Shown here in pieces: positions 1 through 9,053 of a stretch of 64,000 nt of DNA; the first letter of the stretch is position 1, and each line of letters starts with the position of its first letter. The notes below the pieces were generated by a model that ran no database searches, was not told where the DNA came from, and saw only the letters and a list, made by a program, of their open reading frames with translations. The translations under genes were made by a program, and so were the position numbers. Source of the stretch: Phycisphaeraceae bacterium (GTDB lineage Bacteria; Planctomycetota; Phycisphaerae; Phycisphaerales; UBA1924); the NCBI GenBank assembly GCA_019636615.1, contig JAHBXF010000001.1, positions 868,001 through 932,000 on the forward strand, read 5' to 3'.

Positions 1-647
1 GAGGCTTCGTCGATCTGTCCGCCGCGCGCCCCCGGCCCGGGCTGCCAGAAGATCTCACCGGCTTCTTCGATCGCCCTCCGCCGCACCATGGGGCGGACGG
101 TGTGCCCGCCGGTGGTGAGGAAGTGTCGCAGCGCGCCGCCGATGGCCCCCGTCGAGCCCGTCATGGCCACCTGCATGGGCGCGGCACCCATCTGCGCGTG
201 CATGAGCAGGTCGCGCCTCGTGCGCTCATGGCGGAAGGCGAACATGCGGTCGATGGCACGCCGGGCGTGCGGCCCGCCCACCCGGTTTCCCAGCCACGCG
301 CCCGGAAGTTCGTACATCACCTCGTCGTCGAGCCTCGAGGCCGCCGCCCCCTCGGGCACGAACCGGTGCGTGTGAACCCATGAGGCGAATGGCCCGCGGC
401 GCATCTCGTCGATGAAGACCTCGCCCGCGACGTGGCCGCGGTGCGCGGCCTCCCACACCAGGCGCAGCGGCCCTTTGCGGATGGCGAAGGTGAGGCGTGC
501 GCCGTCCTCGATTCCACCCTGCTTTTCGACGATTTCAAGCCTTTCCCACGGCGGCATGAGGCGCTCGAAGGCCCCCGCCCGGGCGTGCCACGCGTAGAGC
601 GTGCCCGCGGGCACCGGCATCAGGCTGGAGTACACAACACGCGCCAC
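1..647 (-). CDS. SRPBCC domain fused to TIGR01777-type SDR epimerase (3' part lost at window edge)
   Basis: Reading from 647 to the left, the frame stays open to base 1, so the C-terminus lies outside the window. The first ~135 residues (VVYSSLMPVPAGTLYAWHAR, then a FERLMPPWE segment) look like a START/SRPBCC (polyketide-cyclase-like) domain. A Rossmann start follows (MTGSTGAIGGALRHFL), whose TGSTGAIG is a dinucleotide-binding loop. This order is typical of TIGR01777-family (YfcH-like) epimerases with a fused N-terminal SRPBCC domain; their substrate is unknown. The GTG at 647 is chosen because family members begin close to the VVYSS segment and because a TACCCT hexamer sits 8 bases upstream; an ATG at 620 or a GTG at 653 are alternatives. 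A 13-G tract lies just upstream at 682-694. Confidence 0.75.
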   Translation of the reverse strand, partial: MARVVYSSLMPVPAGTLYAWHARAGAFERLMPPWERLEIVEKQGGIEDGARLTFAIRKGPLRLVWEAAHRGHVAGEVFIDEMRRGPFASWVHTHRFVPEGAAASRLDDEVMYELPGAWLGNRVGGPHARRAIDRMFAFRHERTRRDLLMHAQMGAAPMQVAMTGSTGAIGGALRHFLTTGGHTVRPMVRRRAIEEAGEIFWQPGPGARGGQIDEA

Positions 648-681
648 GTGCACACAGGGTACACCAAGATGCCGCGGGCGC

Positions 682-694
682 GGGGGGGGGGGGG
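682..694. repeat. Homopolymer tract of 13 G
   Basis: Thirteen consecutive G (C on the minus strand) lie between the SRPBCC/SDR gene and the FtsK-like gene. If the minus-strand gene is transcribed from the TACCCT box at 656-661, the tract covers about -33 to -45, the -35 region. Tracts of this length are prone to slippage and to miscounting in assemblies. Confidence 0.8.
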
Positions 695-760
695 CGCGGG
701 CGCTGCCCCCACGCGCCGGGCATCACCCCGGGTTTTCACGGCGGGTGTCGGCGCGGGCGG

Positions 761-3700
761 TTACCGAGGGTTTTCGGCGCGGGCCAGCAGCCCCTCGACC
801 CAGTCGCGACCGGGCATCATGAACGGGCGGAACTTTTCGGTGGTTCCCATCTCGTCGCGGTAGAGCACGGCGCGGTATCGCCCGAGCCCGGAGGCCGCGG
901 GGGTGTCGATGAGGGCCGTGGAGTCGTTGGCGCTCATCTGCATCAGCACGCGGCCGTCGAACTCGCGCATCGACTGGCGTTCGAGCGTTCGCTCCACGTT
1001 GGCCCAGGTGTCGCACCACGCCAGCACGTGCACGCCGACCGCCGGCCCTTCGCGCAGGAGGCGTGCGAACAACTTGTCCGGCTGGGTGGCGCCCTGGGCA
1101 TCGTCGCCGAAGGAGAAGTCGTCTCGCTTGCGCACGTCGCGGAATCGGTGCAGCCCCGCGAAGACAGCGAGCACCGGCTCAAAGGCCCCGCCCGCCCCGC
1201 GGGCGTCGATCAGGTCGCACAGCGCCCGCAACGCGCCTTCGACGGCGCGGGTGCCGACCACCGCCGGCAACGGCGCCTCCCCCGCGGCGGGCTCGCCGGC
1301 GAGGCGCGCCGCGAGCCACGTGATATCGCCCGCTTCGGTCAGTTCGGCGTTCATGCCGTCGAAGAGCACCACCCGGCCCCGCCCGCCTGTCTGCGTGTGC
1401 ACCGAGATCATGGCGGTGGCCATGAGCGCGGCGGCGGTTTCTTCCTGGCGGCCAACCACCAACAGGTTCGCGGCGGCCTGGCGGCTGAGCGGCAGGTGGG
1501 TGGTGTCTTTGATCGAGACGGGGTCGCCCAGCCACAGACACACCACGGGCGACGGCGCAGAGCCGGGGGCGAAGAGGGCTTCGTGCGTTTCGACGCGTGC
1601 CGGGGCGTGCCCTTCGAAAACGATCATGCCCTCGGCCGCGCTGCGGGCGCTCTCCCGCAGCGACGGGGGGGCGTGCTCCCACGCGTGTCGGACGTGCGCC
1701 AGGGCCCGGGCGCGGGTTTCTTCAGAGAGCCAGACAACCTGGAACGGGTTGTTGCCTTCCACAGCGCCGCTCGCGTCGTTATAGATAGCCTCGCCGGGTC
1801 TGGCCAGAAGCCTGGGCGCGGCGTTGTCCTCTGACATGATGAGGTAACTGTCTGCCTCGCTGCATTGCAGGGCGATGCGCACGGCCATCTGGCCCAGCGT
1901 GCTGCGCGCGAGCGAGTAGGCCCCGCCGAGCGTCTGCGAACCCAGCACCACGTGCATGCCGAAGGCGCGACCCTGGCGCACCAGCCTGTCGAGCAGCAGC
2001 GAGGCTTCCTGCGCCACTTTGTCGTCTTCGATGAAGAACTCCTGGAACTCGTCGACGACCAGCAGCACGCGCGGCATCGCGCCCGCACGCCGGCGATAGC
2101 CCGCGAGGTCCTGCACGCCGAGGTCTCTGAAGAGGCGCCCCCGCTCGGTGAGCACCGCGTCGAGCCGGCGCAGCACCGACAGCCCGAACTCCCGCTCGCT
2201 CTCGACCGCCACGACGCGCGCGTGCGGCAGCGCGTGGGCCGCGTAGTCTCTGAACTCGACGCCCTTCTTGAAGTCGACCAGGTATAACTCGACTTCTGCC
2301 GGGCTGTACCACTGCGCGGCGTTGGTGATGATCACGTGCAGCAGCGTCGACTTGCCCGAGCCCGTGCGCCCCGCGATGAGCGCGTGCTGGGCCGTTCCTT
2401 CGCCCAGCGTCATGTGCTGCAACTTGTTCGCCCCGGCTCGCCCCAGCGGGATGCGCAGCGACTCGGCGCACGACCAGCCCCACACTTCTTCGGAACGCGG
2501 CGAGACCATCTCGAAGGGCACCCGCACGCGTCCCGCCTCTTTCGCACGCTCGCCCACCACCTTCAGCAGCGCGGTTGCTTCTTCCTCGGCGGGCGGGGCC
2601 TCGGTCGTGACGGGCCAGGGCGACATCGTCTCGTCGTGCTCGCGCCTCACGCCCTGCGCCGAGAGACGCAGGCACACCGAGGCCCGCGACAGATCGTCGG
2701 CCGTGATGCCCGGGGGCAGGGGGGGCCCCTCCTGCTGGGCGATGAGCGTGTAGACCCCGCAGCGCGCGCCGCTCGTGACGATGCTCGCCAGGCGGCGCGC
2801 GGCCTGCTCGCTGATGTTGACCGGGAAGTCTGCGATGACGAGAAACCGGAACGGCTCGGCCACTTCTCCCGCGCGCTGGTTGTAGTCCTGGATGCGCTCA
2901 AACTCGTTGCGCAGGTATTTCTGGATCACCAGTTCCATGTGCTCGGTGAGTTCGGCCAGGCGCTGCTCGATGTGACGCGGATCGGTCCACACCCTGTCGT
3001 TGATGAGTTGGCCGTCGTGGTCGGCCAGGTGCAGGAAGGCCGCGAACGACTGCCCGAGCCCCACGGGGTCGAAGATGGTGAAACGCACCTTGGCCGGCGG
3101 CAGCGAGGTCATCAGCCGCATCATGGTGTTGTTGAGCACGCCCACGGCGGCCGCGCGCTCGCCGGCGGTGTGGCGCAGCAGCAGCGAGCCGCGCGACGAG
3201 AGGTCGAGCGCGACCGCGACGCGTGCCTGGGGCGCTTCGCCGGGCCACCATTCCGGCACGCCCCCGGGCATGAGGTTCATCGAGACATGCGCCGCGCCCA
3301 CGGCCACGGCCGCGGGCACGCGTGCCGCGCCCTCCCACCCGCGCCACGCATGGCCGCCCCAGGGCATCGCGTCAAGACCGGAGATGTCGTTCAGACGGTC
3401 TGCCGCGCCGAGCGACGCCCGCACGCGCGCTTCAAAGCCCTCCCGCAACGCGTCGATCGCGCGGGCCTCTTCCTGCGCGGCCTGGGCCTGACGCCAGGCC
3501 CCTTCGTCGCGGGCCGTCGCGCACGCACGCTCGCAGGCGGCCTGCGCTTCGCCGGTGCGCGCCGCGGCCTGGGCGCGTGCATCTTCCATCCGGCGTGCGT
3601 GCGCCTCTTCGCTCTCTCGCAGTTTGTCGGCGTGCCGGGCCCGCAGAACGGGCTCTTCGTCGCGCCGGCGGGCCTCCACCGCCGCTTTCACGACCGCGTA

Positions 3701-4726
3701 CTCCTCGCGCGCCGCGTCATACTCGCGCGTGCGGCGCGCCTGCCCCTCGCTCACCACGCGCTCCCACCTCAGTTCATCCTCGCGCAGCAGCGCCCGCCCC
3801 AGCGCTTTCACACGCGCGATGCGCTCGCCGAGTTCGTTGGCCACGCGCGGCACGCGCCGCCGCATCACCACCCGCACCAGCAGCATGACCGCCCCGCCCG
3901 CCGCCAGCCCCGCCCCCGCGCCCAGCGCGATCTCTCGCGCGCCTTGACCGCCCGCGCCGGCGAACGCGCCAGAGAGCCACCCCGCGACCGTGTCGCGCAG
4001 CACCCAGCCCAGCGCCCCGCCGACGAGCCCCGCCAGCGCGATCACGCCCGCCACCACACCCGCGCTGGTGACGACCGGACGCAGGCGCTGCCCGAGCAGC
4101 ACGAGCAGTTCGGCGCACGCACGCCCCTCGCGGTTGAAGGCCGCGAGGGTGTGCTCGCCCGCGGCGTCTTGCGGCGCGGCATCAAAGGGCGGCGCCGCGT
4201 GCCCGTGCTTTTTCAAGAGCGCCGCGGCGGAGGCCTCGATCGCGCCCAGGTCCCGGCTGGCCGCGGTGAGTTCCTGACGCAGGGCTTCGCTGTCTTGCCT
4301 GGCCTTGCGCGTGGCGGATTCGAGCACGGTGTCGGCCAGCCATCGCTTTTCTTCGAGGCGGTCGCGCGCGGTGGCCTCCATCGCGTCGGTGGCCGAGACA
4401 AAGGCGCGGACCTCTTCGTCGCGCGCCGCCGCGAGCGAGGCGTGGGCCACGCTCCACTGGCTCTCGAACCTGGTCAGCGTGCGCTTGAGGTCTGCCTCGC
4501 ACTGGCGCACCAGCGTGTCTCTCTCGCGGCGTGCTGCTTCTTCGCGCTGCGCGATGTCGCGCGCGGCCGCGTCGTGTGTGCCGCGCGACGCGGCCCGCAC
4601 GAGCGCCTCCTGGGCCTCGCGCCATGATGCGGCCTCGACAAGACCGTTCACCGCGTCGCGCTCCAGTTGCCTCACGCTTGTCCGCACGTCTGCGTCTACC
4701 TGTTCATGGCGCGCCGGGTTGATCAT
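761..4726 (-). CDS. Large FtsK/SpoIIIE-domain ATPase, EccC-like architecture
   Basis: This is a 1321-residue protein. Residues 1-200 are charged and heptad-rich, a likely coiled coil. Two hydrophobic segments follow at about 219-245 and 264-287, then a second long charged helical region. An FtsK/SpoIIIE motor domain carries Walker A (GRTGSGKST, ~785) and Walker B (VLLVVDEF, ~890). A second, degenerate motor module begins near 1086 (NLLVVGRQEETAAALM, lacking GKS/T). One active plus one degenerate FtsK domain behind a membrane anchor resembles EccC/EssC secretion ATPases more than the chromosome translocase FtsK. No gamma/winged-helix DNA-reading domain is apparent, and no WXG100 or other ESX gene lies nearby. 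The ATG at 4726 is preferred to one at 4801: a purine-rich GGGAGAAG precedes it and the longer extension looks non-coding. Substrate unknown. Confidence 0.8.
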   Translation of the reverse strand: MINPARHEQVDADVRTSVRQLERDAVNGLVEAASWREAQEALVRAASRGTHDAAARDIAQREEAARRERDTLVRQCEADLKRTLTRFESQWSVAHASLAAARDEEVRAFVSATDAMEATARDRLEEKRWLADTVLESATRKARQDSEALRQELTAASRDLGAIEASAAALLKKHGHAAPPFDAAPQDAAGEHTLAAFNREGRACAELLVLLGQRLRPVVTSAGVVAGVIALAGLVGGALGWVLRDTVAGWLSGAFAGAGGQGAREIALGAGAGLAAGGAVMLLVRVVMRRRVPRVANELGERIARVKALGRALLREDELRWERVVSEGQARRTREYDAAREEYAVVKAAVEARRRDEEPVLRARHADKLRESEEAHARRMEDARAQAAARTGEAQAACERACATARDEGAWRQAQAAQEEARAIDALREGFEARVRASLGAADRLNDISGLDAMPWGGHAWRGWEGAARVPAAVAVGAAHVSMNLMPGGVPEWWPGEAPQARVAVALDLSSRGSLLLRHTAGERAAAVGVLNNTMMRLMTSLPPAKVRFTIFDPVGLGQSFAAFLHLADHDGQLINDRVWTDPRHIEQRLAELTEHMELVIQKYLRNEFERIQDYNQRAGEVAEPFRFLVIADFPVNISEQAARRLASIVTSGARCGVYTLIAQQEGPPLPPGITADDLSRASVCLRLSAQGVRREHDETMSPWPVTTEAPPAEEEATALLKVVGERAKEAGRVRVPFEMVSPRSEEVWGWSCAESLRIPLGRAGANKLQHMTLGEGTAQHALIAGRTGSGKSTLLHVIITNAAQWYSPAEVELYLVDFKKGVEFRDYAAHALPHARVVAVESEREFGLSVLRRLDAVLTERGRLFRDLGVQDLAGYRRRAGAMPRVLLVVDEFQEFFIEDDKVAQEASLLLDRLVRQGRAFGMHVVLGSQTLGGAYSLARSTLGQMAVRIALQCSEADSYLIMSEDNAAPRLLARPGEAIYNDASGAVEGNNPFQVVWLSEETRARALAHVRHAWEHAPPSLRESARSAAEGMIVFEGHAPARVETHEALFAPGSAPSPVVCLWLGDPVSIKDTTHLPLSRQAAANLLVVGRQEETAAALMATAMISVHTQTGGRGRVVLFDGMNAELTEAGDITWLAARLAGEPAAGEAPLPAVVGTRAVEGALRALCDLIDARGAGGAFEPVLAVFAGLHRFRDVRKRDDFSFGDDAQGATQPDKLFARLLREGPAVGVHVLAWCDTWANVERTLERQSMREFDGRVLMQMSANDSTALIDTPAASGLGRYRAVLYRDEMGTTEKFRPFMMPGRDWVEGLLARAENPR

Positions 4727-4881
4727 GGCTGCGAACTTTCTGCAAACTTCTCCCGCCGATTCACGTCCGAAAAGCCTCAGCATACCCCGCGTGCACACCA
4801 CGATCCGGGCCGGCGGGCCCGGGGCGTGCCTTGGCCGGCGAGAAATTCACCCCGAACCCGGCAAGTTTCGGTCAGGTACGC

Positions 4882-4910
4882 TTGCAATCCACACCGCGAT
4901 CCGGTATTCT
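4882..4910 (+). promoter_or_regulatory. Sigma-70-type promoter of the dockerin protein gene
   Basis: TTGCAA at 4882-4887 and TATTCT at 4905-4910 are separated by exactly 17 bases. The predicted transcript would start near 4917 and carry a ~75-base leader with a GAGAGGAG ribosome-binding site just before the ATG at 4992. Confidence 0.55.
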
Positions 4911-4991
4911 GTCTTTGTTCAACCCCCACGGGCGGCGCGGCATCTCTGCGTCGCCTCAATCGCCATCACGTCAGTCAAGAGAGGAGCCCTC

Positions 4992-6752
4992 ATGCTCAAA
5001 CGTTGTATCGCCGCCGCGTTCATGACCGCGCTGGCCGCCGGGTCGTCCGCCGCGCTCGCCCAGGCCGCCGACAACTGCGCCGACGCCCCCACGGTGGGCA
5101 CCGGCACATTTACCGGCAACACCTCCACGGCGACGAATGATGGGCGGGCCAGTTGCGTGAGCAGCGCCTCGCCCGACATGTGGCTGCGCTTTGTGCCCGC
5201 CGAAGACGGCTTGCTCGTGGCCTCGACCTGCGGCGGCGCCACGTTCGACACCGTGCTCTCGGTGCACAGCGGGTGCCCGGGCCTCGGGGCCAACGCGATC
5301 ATCTGCAACGACGACGCCTGCGGCCTGCAGTCGACGGTGCGCACGCCGGTGGTGGCCGGTCAGGCTTACCTCATCCGCATCGGCGGCTTCGGCGTGAGCA
5401 GCGTGGGCGCGTTCAGCGTGAGCCTGCAACTCGAAGAACCCCCGCCGCCGCCCACCGACGGGCCGGACGTGATCCTGGCCGACCTCATCGGCATCGCGTA
5501 TTACGCCAGCGTCGGCGGCATCAACTCCTACGCCATCGGCACCACGTCGTGCAACATCGGCGATGCTCCGATCTCGTGGATCTCGAGCACCAACCTGCAC
5601 CCGGTGATCGGGCAGAACGTCTACCGCCTGAAAGACGGCCGCTTCGAGCAGATCGGCATGTCGTGGCTCAAGCACGGCTTTGTCTCGGTCAACGGCAACT
5701 TCTGCGGCAGTTGCGTTCCTCCCCCGATGGGCGGCTCGCAACTGGGCGTGAACTGCTCAGACCCCTACTCGGCCAGCCTCAACGGCTCGCAGAGCAACCT
5801 GGGCCCCCGCTCGCAGGTGAACGCCGCGACGGGCTACTTCCCCTACCCCTTCACAGCCCCGGGCTACTCGGGCGAGATCGCCCGCCGCGTGCAGATCGCC
5901 GCCAGCGACGTGAACCCGGCCCTCAACCCCGGCGCGATCTACTTCGCCGAGGGTCAGTACGTGACGCAGGACGATGCCCAGTGGAACAACGGCCTGAACA
6001 ACAACGCCTACCGGCGCGTCTCGTTCAACACCCCTTCCGCGCCGGCCTTCACCGCCGCGACACGGCGCGAGGCCCCCGCCATCCACGCGTGGCGCGAGGT
6101 TGATTCCACCGTCACCCTGGTCAACTTTGACTCCACCGAGGCCAACGTCGCCCCCTTCACCGACCCCATCGTGACCCGCTTCGTGCTGGGCGTGAAGGTC
6201 ACCGCCAACAACGACGATTCCTACACCTACGAGTACGCCATCCAGAACATCAACTCCCACCGCTCGGGCGGCTCGTTCACCGTTCCCATGCCCGTGGGCG
6301 CTTCCGTGTGGGATGTCGGCTTCCACAGCGTCAACCACCACTCCGGCGAGCCCTACAGCATCGCCCCGTGGACCTTCGAGCAGAACACCTACGACATCAC
6401 CTGGCGCACCGAAACCTTCGCGGCCAACCCCAACGCCAACGCGCTGCGCTGGGGCACCATGTACAACTTCCGCTTCACCACCACCGTGCCCCCTTCCGAC
6501 GCGGCCCTCTCGCTGGGCCTCTTCCGCCCCGGCACCCCCGCCTCCATCGATGAATCCGCCCCCGGCCCGAGCCTCCTTCACGCCTGCTGGATCGACTTCA
6601 ACGGCGACGGCGGCGTGGACGGCGCGGATGTCGAAGCCTTCTACCTCGCCTGGGAACTGGGCATCGGCCAGGCCGATGTCAACCAGGACGGCGGCGTGGA
6701 CGGCCAGGATGTTGAAACCTTCTTCATCAACTGGGAAGCCGGCGCCTGCTGA
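4992..6752 (+). CDS. Secreted protein with C-terminal paired dockerin-like (GC-type) repeats
   Basis: A 586-residue exported protein. Signal peptide at residues 1-26, ending in a LAQA-type cleavage site. The next ~110 residues (NCADAPTVGTGTFTGNT..., DMWLRFVP, FDTVLSVHSGCPG) form a cysteine-containing beta domain like the pre-peptidase C-terminal-like modules of planctomycete exoproteins. A proline-rich linker leads into a ~380-residue region I do not recognise. The C-terminus has two calcium-loop repeats, DFNGDGGVDGADVEAFYLAW and DVNQDGGVDGQDVETFFINW, ending in GAC. They match the dockerin-like repeats that NCBI annotates as GC-type dockerin in Phycisphaerales. Ribosome-binding site GAGAGGAG. 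No cohesin is encoded nearby, so the binding partner is unknown. A second protein with this tail is at 55835-58744. Confidence 0.85.
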   Translation: MLKRCIAAAFMTALAAGSSAALAQAADNCADAPTVGTGTFTGNTSTATNDGRASCVSSASPDMWLRFVPAEDGLLVASTCGGATFDTVLSVHSGCPGLGANAIICNDDACGLQSTVRTPVVAGQAYLIRIGGFGVSSVGAFSVSLQLEEPPPPPTDGPDVILADLIGIAYYASVGGINSYAIGTTSCNIGDAPISWISSTNLHPVIGQNVYRLKDGRFEQIGMSWLKHGFVSVNGNFCGSCVPPPMGGSQLGVNCSDPYSASLNGSQSNLGPRSQVNAATGYFPYPFTAPGYSGEIARRVQIAASDVNPALNPGAIYFAEGQYVTQDDAQWNNGLNNNAYRRVSFNTPSAPAFTAATRREAPAIHAWREVDSTVTLVNFDSTEANVAPFTDPIVTRFVLGVKVTANNDDSYTYEYAIQNINSHRSGGSFTVPMPVGASVWDVGFHSVNHHSGEPYSIAPWTFEQNTYDITWRTETFAANPNANALRWGTMYNFRFTTTVPPSDAALSLGLFRPGTPASIDESAPGPSLLHACWIDFNGDGGVDGADVEAFYLAWELGIGQADVNQDGGVDGQDVETFFINWEAGAC

Positions 6753-6817
6753 TCGACCGCGCGGGCCAGGCCCCGCCGAGAATCACAATCGCCCGCTGAC
6801 AACACCGGCACCTCATG

Positions 6818-6849
6818 AAAACACCGGCCCGCAAGGCCGGTGTTTTTTA
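6818..6849. terminator. Bidirectional Rho-independent terminator
   Basis: AACACCGGCC at 6820-6829 pairs with GGCCGGTGTT at 6835-6844 around a five-base loop. T-runs follow on the plus strand (6842-6848), and AAAA on the left gives T-runs on the minus strand. It lies between convergent genes ending at 6752 and 6876 and can serve both. Confidence 0.9.
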
Positions 6850-6875
6850 TTCCTTGTTTGCCGCGATCGTGTATA

Positions 6876-7853
6876 TCACTCCGGGCAGGCCGCCTGGGTA
6901 TCGCGGATAAGCACAACAATCTGTTCGCGAAGGCTGTCGAGGTGCCCATGAGACACATCAAACTCTTCCATATCAAGATGCTCAAGCCGAGACACCAGGC
7001 CGAGCGCCGCCGCGATGCGTTCGCGCCGCTCGGCGCACCCGTGCCCAATCGGCGTATACCGCACGCGCATCACGGCGACCGACGCCAGCGATGGATGATC
7101 CACGCCCTCGTATCGAGCCAGCACATCGTCCGCCCGCATCTTGGCCCCGGCCAGGTCGCCGCCCGCAGCGAGCCACATCACCTGCTGGCACCGCAGCGAT
7201 ATTTCACGGTTGCGCGCCAGCCCCCGCGCCGCATCGCTCGCGAGGTACTGATCGACACGCGCTACTCCCTCGGCATGCTCGCCCAGCCGCACGTGCAACA
7301 CCGCCGTGTTCAGCGCGGCGATTCGTGCATCTCGCTGCGAGAGCCCTCCCGCGGCCACCGCCTCGTCGTAGAGCGCGGCCGCGTGACGCAGTTTACCCAT
7401 GCTCTCATAGATCTGGGCACGGTCAACAAGCAGCGAAGCGGAGAGCCCGGGGTGTGCTGTCCGCAAGGCCGGCTCAGCATCAAGGCTTGTCTGTGCGGCC
7501 CTCGCTTCACGCAAGGCCTCTTCATAGTTCCCCTCGAACATCCGCACTGATCTGAGCGTACGGCGGGCCCTGATCGCCTCTTCTGTGGAGATGGCCGCAT
7601 CGAGCTGCTCGCGCGCCACCTGCGCTGCGGCCTCGTAGTTACCCTCGTTCATGGCAGAGACGAGCCGCTCTGCACGAGCCCGGCGAGCCACTTCTGGCTC
7701 ATCATGTGCTGGCACCAGGCTTTCAATCGAACCGAATCCTTGCTCAAGTTTGGAATATCCACTTGAGATGCCAGGCCAGCAAAGTAGACCAAGCCCACTA
7801 AGGACTAGAACTCCACTTCCAAAGAATCGTAATGATGAGTGGAATTGCGGCAT
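6876..7853 (-). CDS. Membrane-anchored or secreted TPR-like helical repeat protein
   Basis: A 325-residue protein of unknown function. The N-terminus (SGVLVLSGLGLLCWPGIS) is a signal peptide or single anchor. The rest is alanine-rich and almost all helical, with TPR-like spacing (MNEGNYEAAAQVAREQL, MFEGNYEEALREARAAQT, MGKLRHAAALYDEAVAA). This suggests a protein-interaction scaffold in the periplasm or at the membrane. A GGAGAG ribosome-binding site lies 8 bases before the ATG. It follows the cysteine-rich gene 7945-8760 by 91 bases in the same direction, so the two may form an operon. Its 5' end lies in a lower-GC stretch unlike its surroundings. Confidence 0.7.
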   Translation of the reverse strand: MPQFHSSLRFFGSGVLVLSGLGLLCWPGISSGYSKLEQGFGSIESLVPAHDEPEVARRARAERLVSAMNEGNYEAAAQVAREQLDAAISTEEAIRARRTLRSVRMFEGNYEEALREARAAQTSLDAEPALRTAHPGLSASLLVDRAQIYESMGKLRHAAALYDEAVAAGGLSQRDARIAALNTAVLHVRLGEHAEGVARVDQYLASDAARGLARNREISLRCQQVMWLAAGGDLAGAKMRADDVLARYEGVDHPSLASVAVMRVRYTPIGHGCAERRERIAAALGLVSRLEHLDMEEFDVSHGHLDSLREQIVVLIRDTQAACPE

Positions 7854-7944
7854 CGAGAATCTCTCCTACTAAACTCGCATACGTAAAAGATTTACCGCAA
7901 ATTTAGACTAAACAAGAAAAGATGCAAACACGCACTGTTTAGAT

Positions 7945-8760
7945 CTAATTTGCAGAGGCGCATCCGCAACACGGAGTGGCGGGCGCTGGTGGTGGGGTAC
8001 AAACGTCGGGACAACAAGGTGTCTCGCGTTTACTATCCCAAGGGTCAGGATTCTGAATTGGCACGCCACCACACGGGGGCTGGCCCGGAGCGTACTGGTA
8101 CATCGGAAACGTATTCCAAGTTAGCGTCCCATCGGCGATTAACGCGGTACACAATGTCGTCGTGGTGTTATTAGTTGGAGCGTTGCCACACCACTCTACC
8201 CAATAGAACGTCCAGTCCGCTAAAGATCTTTCCTTACGGACATGCTTCGTCCATGTTTGGCGAAGATACCGATCAAAACACATAATCCGAGTCCGGTTAC
8301 GTGTGATCTGGGTGGTCTCGGTATGGGTAGCACTCAGCGATTGCTGTTCGGATTGCGTCAGTTGGTAGTTATATCCAATTGCCGCAAAAATATGCGCACG
8401 TAGAGCAAGGCCGAATTCATGAGTACCGGACTGTCCCACTGTGATCGACCATTGGCCAGTGTCGGTCACTGTGATTGTATCAATATCTGGAGGACACGAA
8501 GGACATGGCACATAGTGAGGGTACCATGCGCAGGCACAGTAAGGCACCAACTCCCATTGCGTGAACATTTGTTCCGATTCATGGGAGAGCAGTTCGTATC
8601 GATGTTCAACACTTGCGTTGTCGTATTGCCAATTGCAACCGGGGCCAAGCCCACCTTTGGGGGGTTCGTAGGCGGACACACTGCAAATGGCTACAGGCTC
8701 TCCTGCTCCGAGCAGTGGTACAAATGCCAATGCCACCGCCAAGCTCAACATTCTATGCAT
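7945..8760 (-). CDS. Secreted cysteine-rich protein of unknown family
   Basis: A 271-residue product with signal peptide MHRMLSLAVALAFVPLLGAG. The mature part has about 16 cysteines, many clustered (CACAW, CPSCPP, CCPDVC, CCGC), which suggests disulfides outside the cytoplasm. A central Thr/Ser/Gln-rich stretch (residues ~120-150, with TQSEQQSLSATHTETTQITR) separates the two cysteine-rich ends. I recognise no family. Base composition is near 50% G+C, well below the neighbours, which hints at acquisition or relaxed selection. A GAGG-type ribosome-binding site precedes the ATG. It may be co-transcribed with the TPR-like gene downstream. Confidence 0.65.
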   Translation of the reverse strand: MHRMLSLAVALAFVPLLGAGEPVAICSVSAYEPPKGGLGPGCNWQYDNASVEHRYELLSHESEQMFTQWELVPYCACAWYPHYVPCPSCPPDIDTITVTDTGQWSITVGQSGTHEFGLALRAHIFAAIGYNYQLTQSEQQSLSATHTETTQITRNRTRIMCFDRYLRQTWTKHVRKERSLADWTFYWVEWCGNAPTNNTTTTLCTALIADGTLTWNTFPMYQYAPGQPPCGGVPIQNPDPWDSKRETPCCPDVCTPPPAPATPCCGCASAN

Positions 8761-9053
8761 CTGCCTCTACCCCTCTCGATGTGGCCGACTACAGCAAGAA
8801 CAAGTCAAGATCAATCCCTGTATTCGACCGATTTCCCATTGTGCCCGCTTAAGTCCAACTAGTCAAGAAGAAAATCGGCAAAGTTTCTGATTTTTCACGA
8901 ACTTTAGGACGGCGTTGGACGTACGCGCCAAATGTTTGTTTTTTGTTTGGAATTGTGGACCGCTTGTGCTTACTCCAACTCCCCCATTCTCCCTAATACT
9001 CCGTCACTCAGCCAGCCGATAATTTCTTCCCCCCTCCCCTACACTCGCCCCAC
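8761..9053. other. AT-rich intergenic region between divergent genes
   Basis: This gap separates the minus-strand cysteine-rich gene from the plus-strand aminopeptidase. It has unusually low GC, with T-runs around 8930-8945. A TACACT hexamer at 9040-9045 lies 8 bases before the aminopeptidase ATG and would give a nearly leaderless transcript. No ORF here is convincing. Confidence 0.6.

Noticed and set aside
8050-8075. TTGGCACGCCACC as a possible second sigma-54 site
   Set aside because: The -12 TTGC element is missing at the required spacing, and it lies inside the minus-strand cysteine-rich gene.
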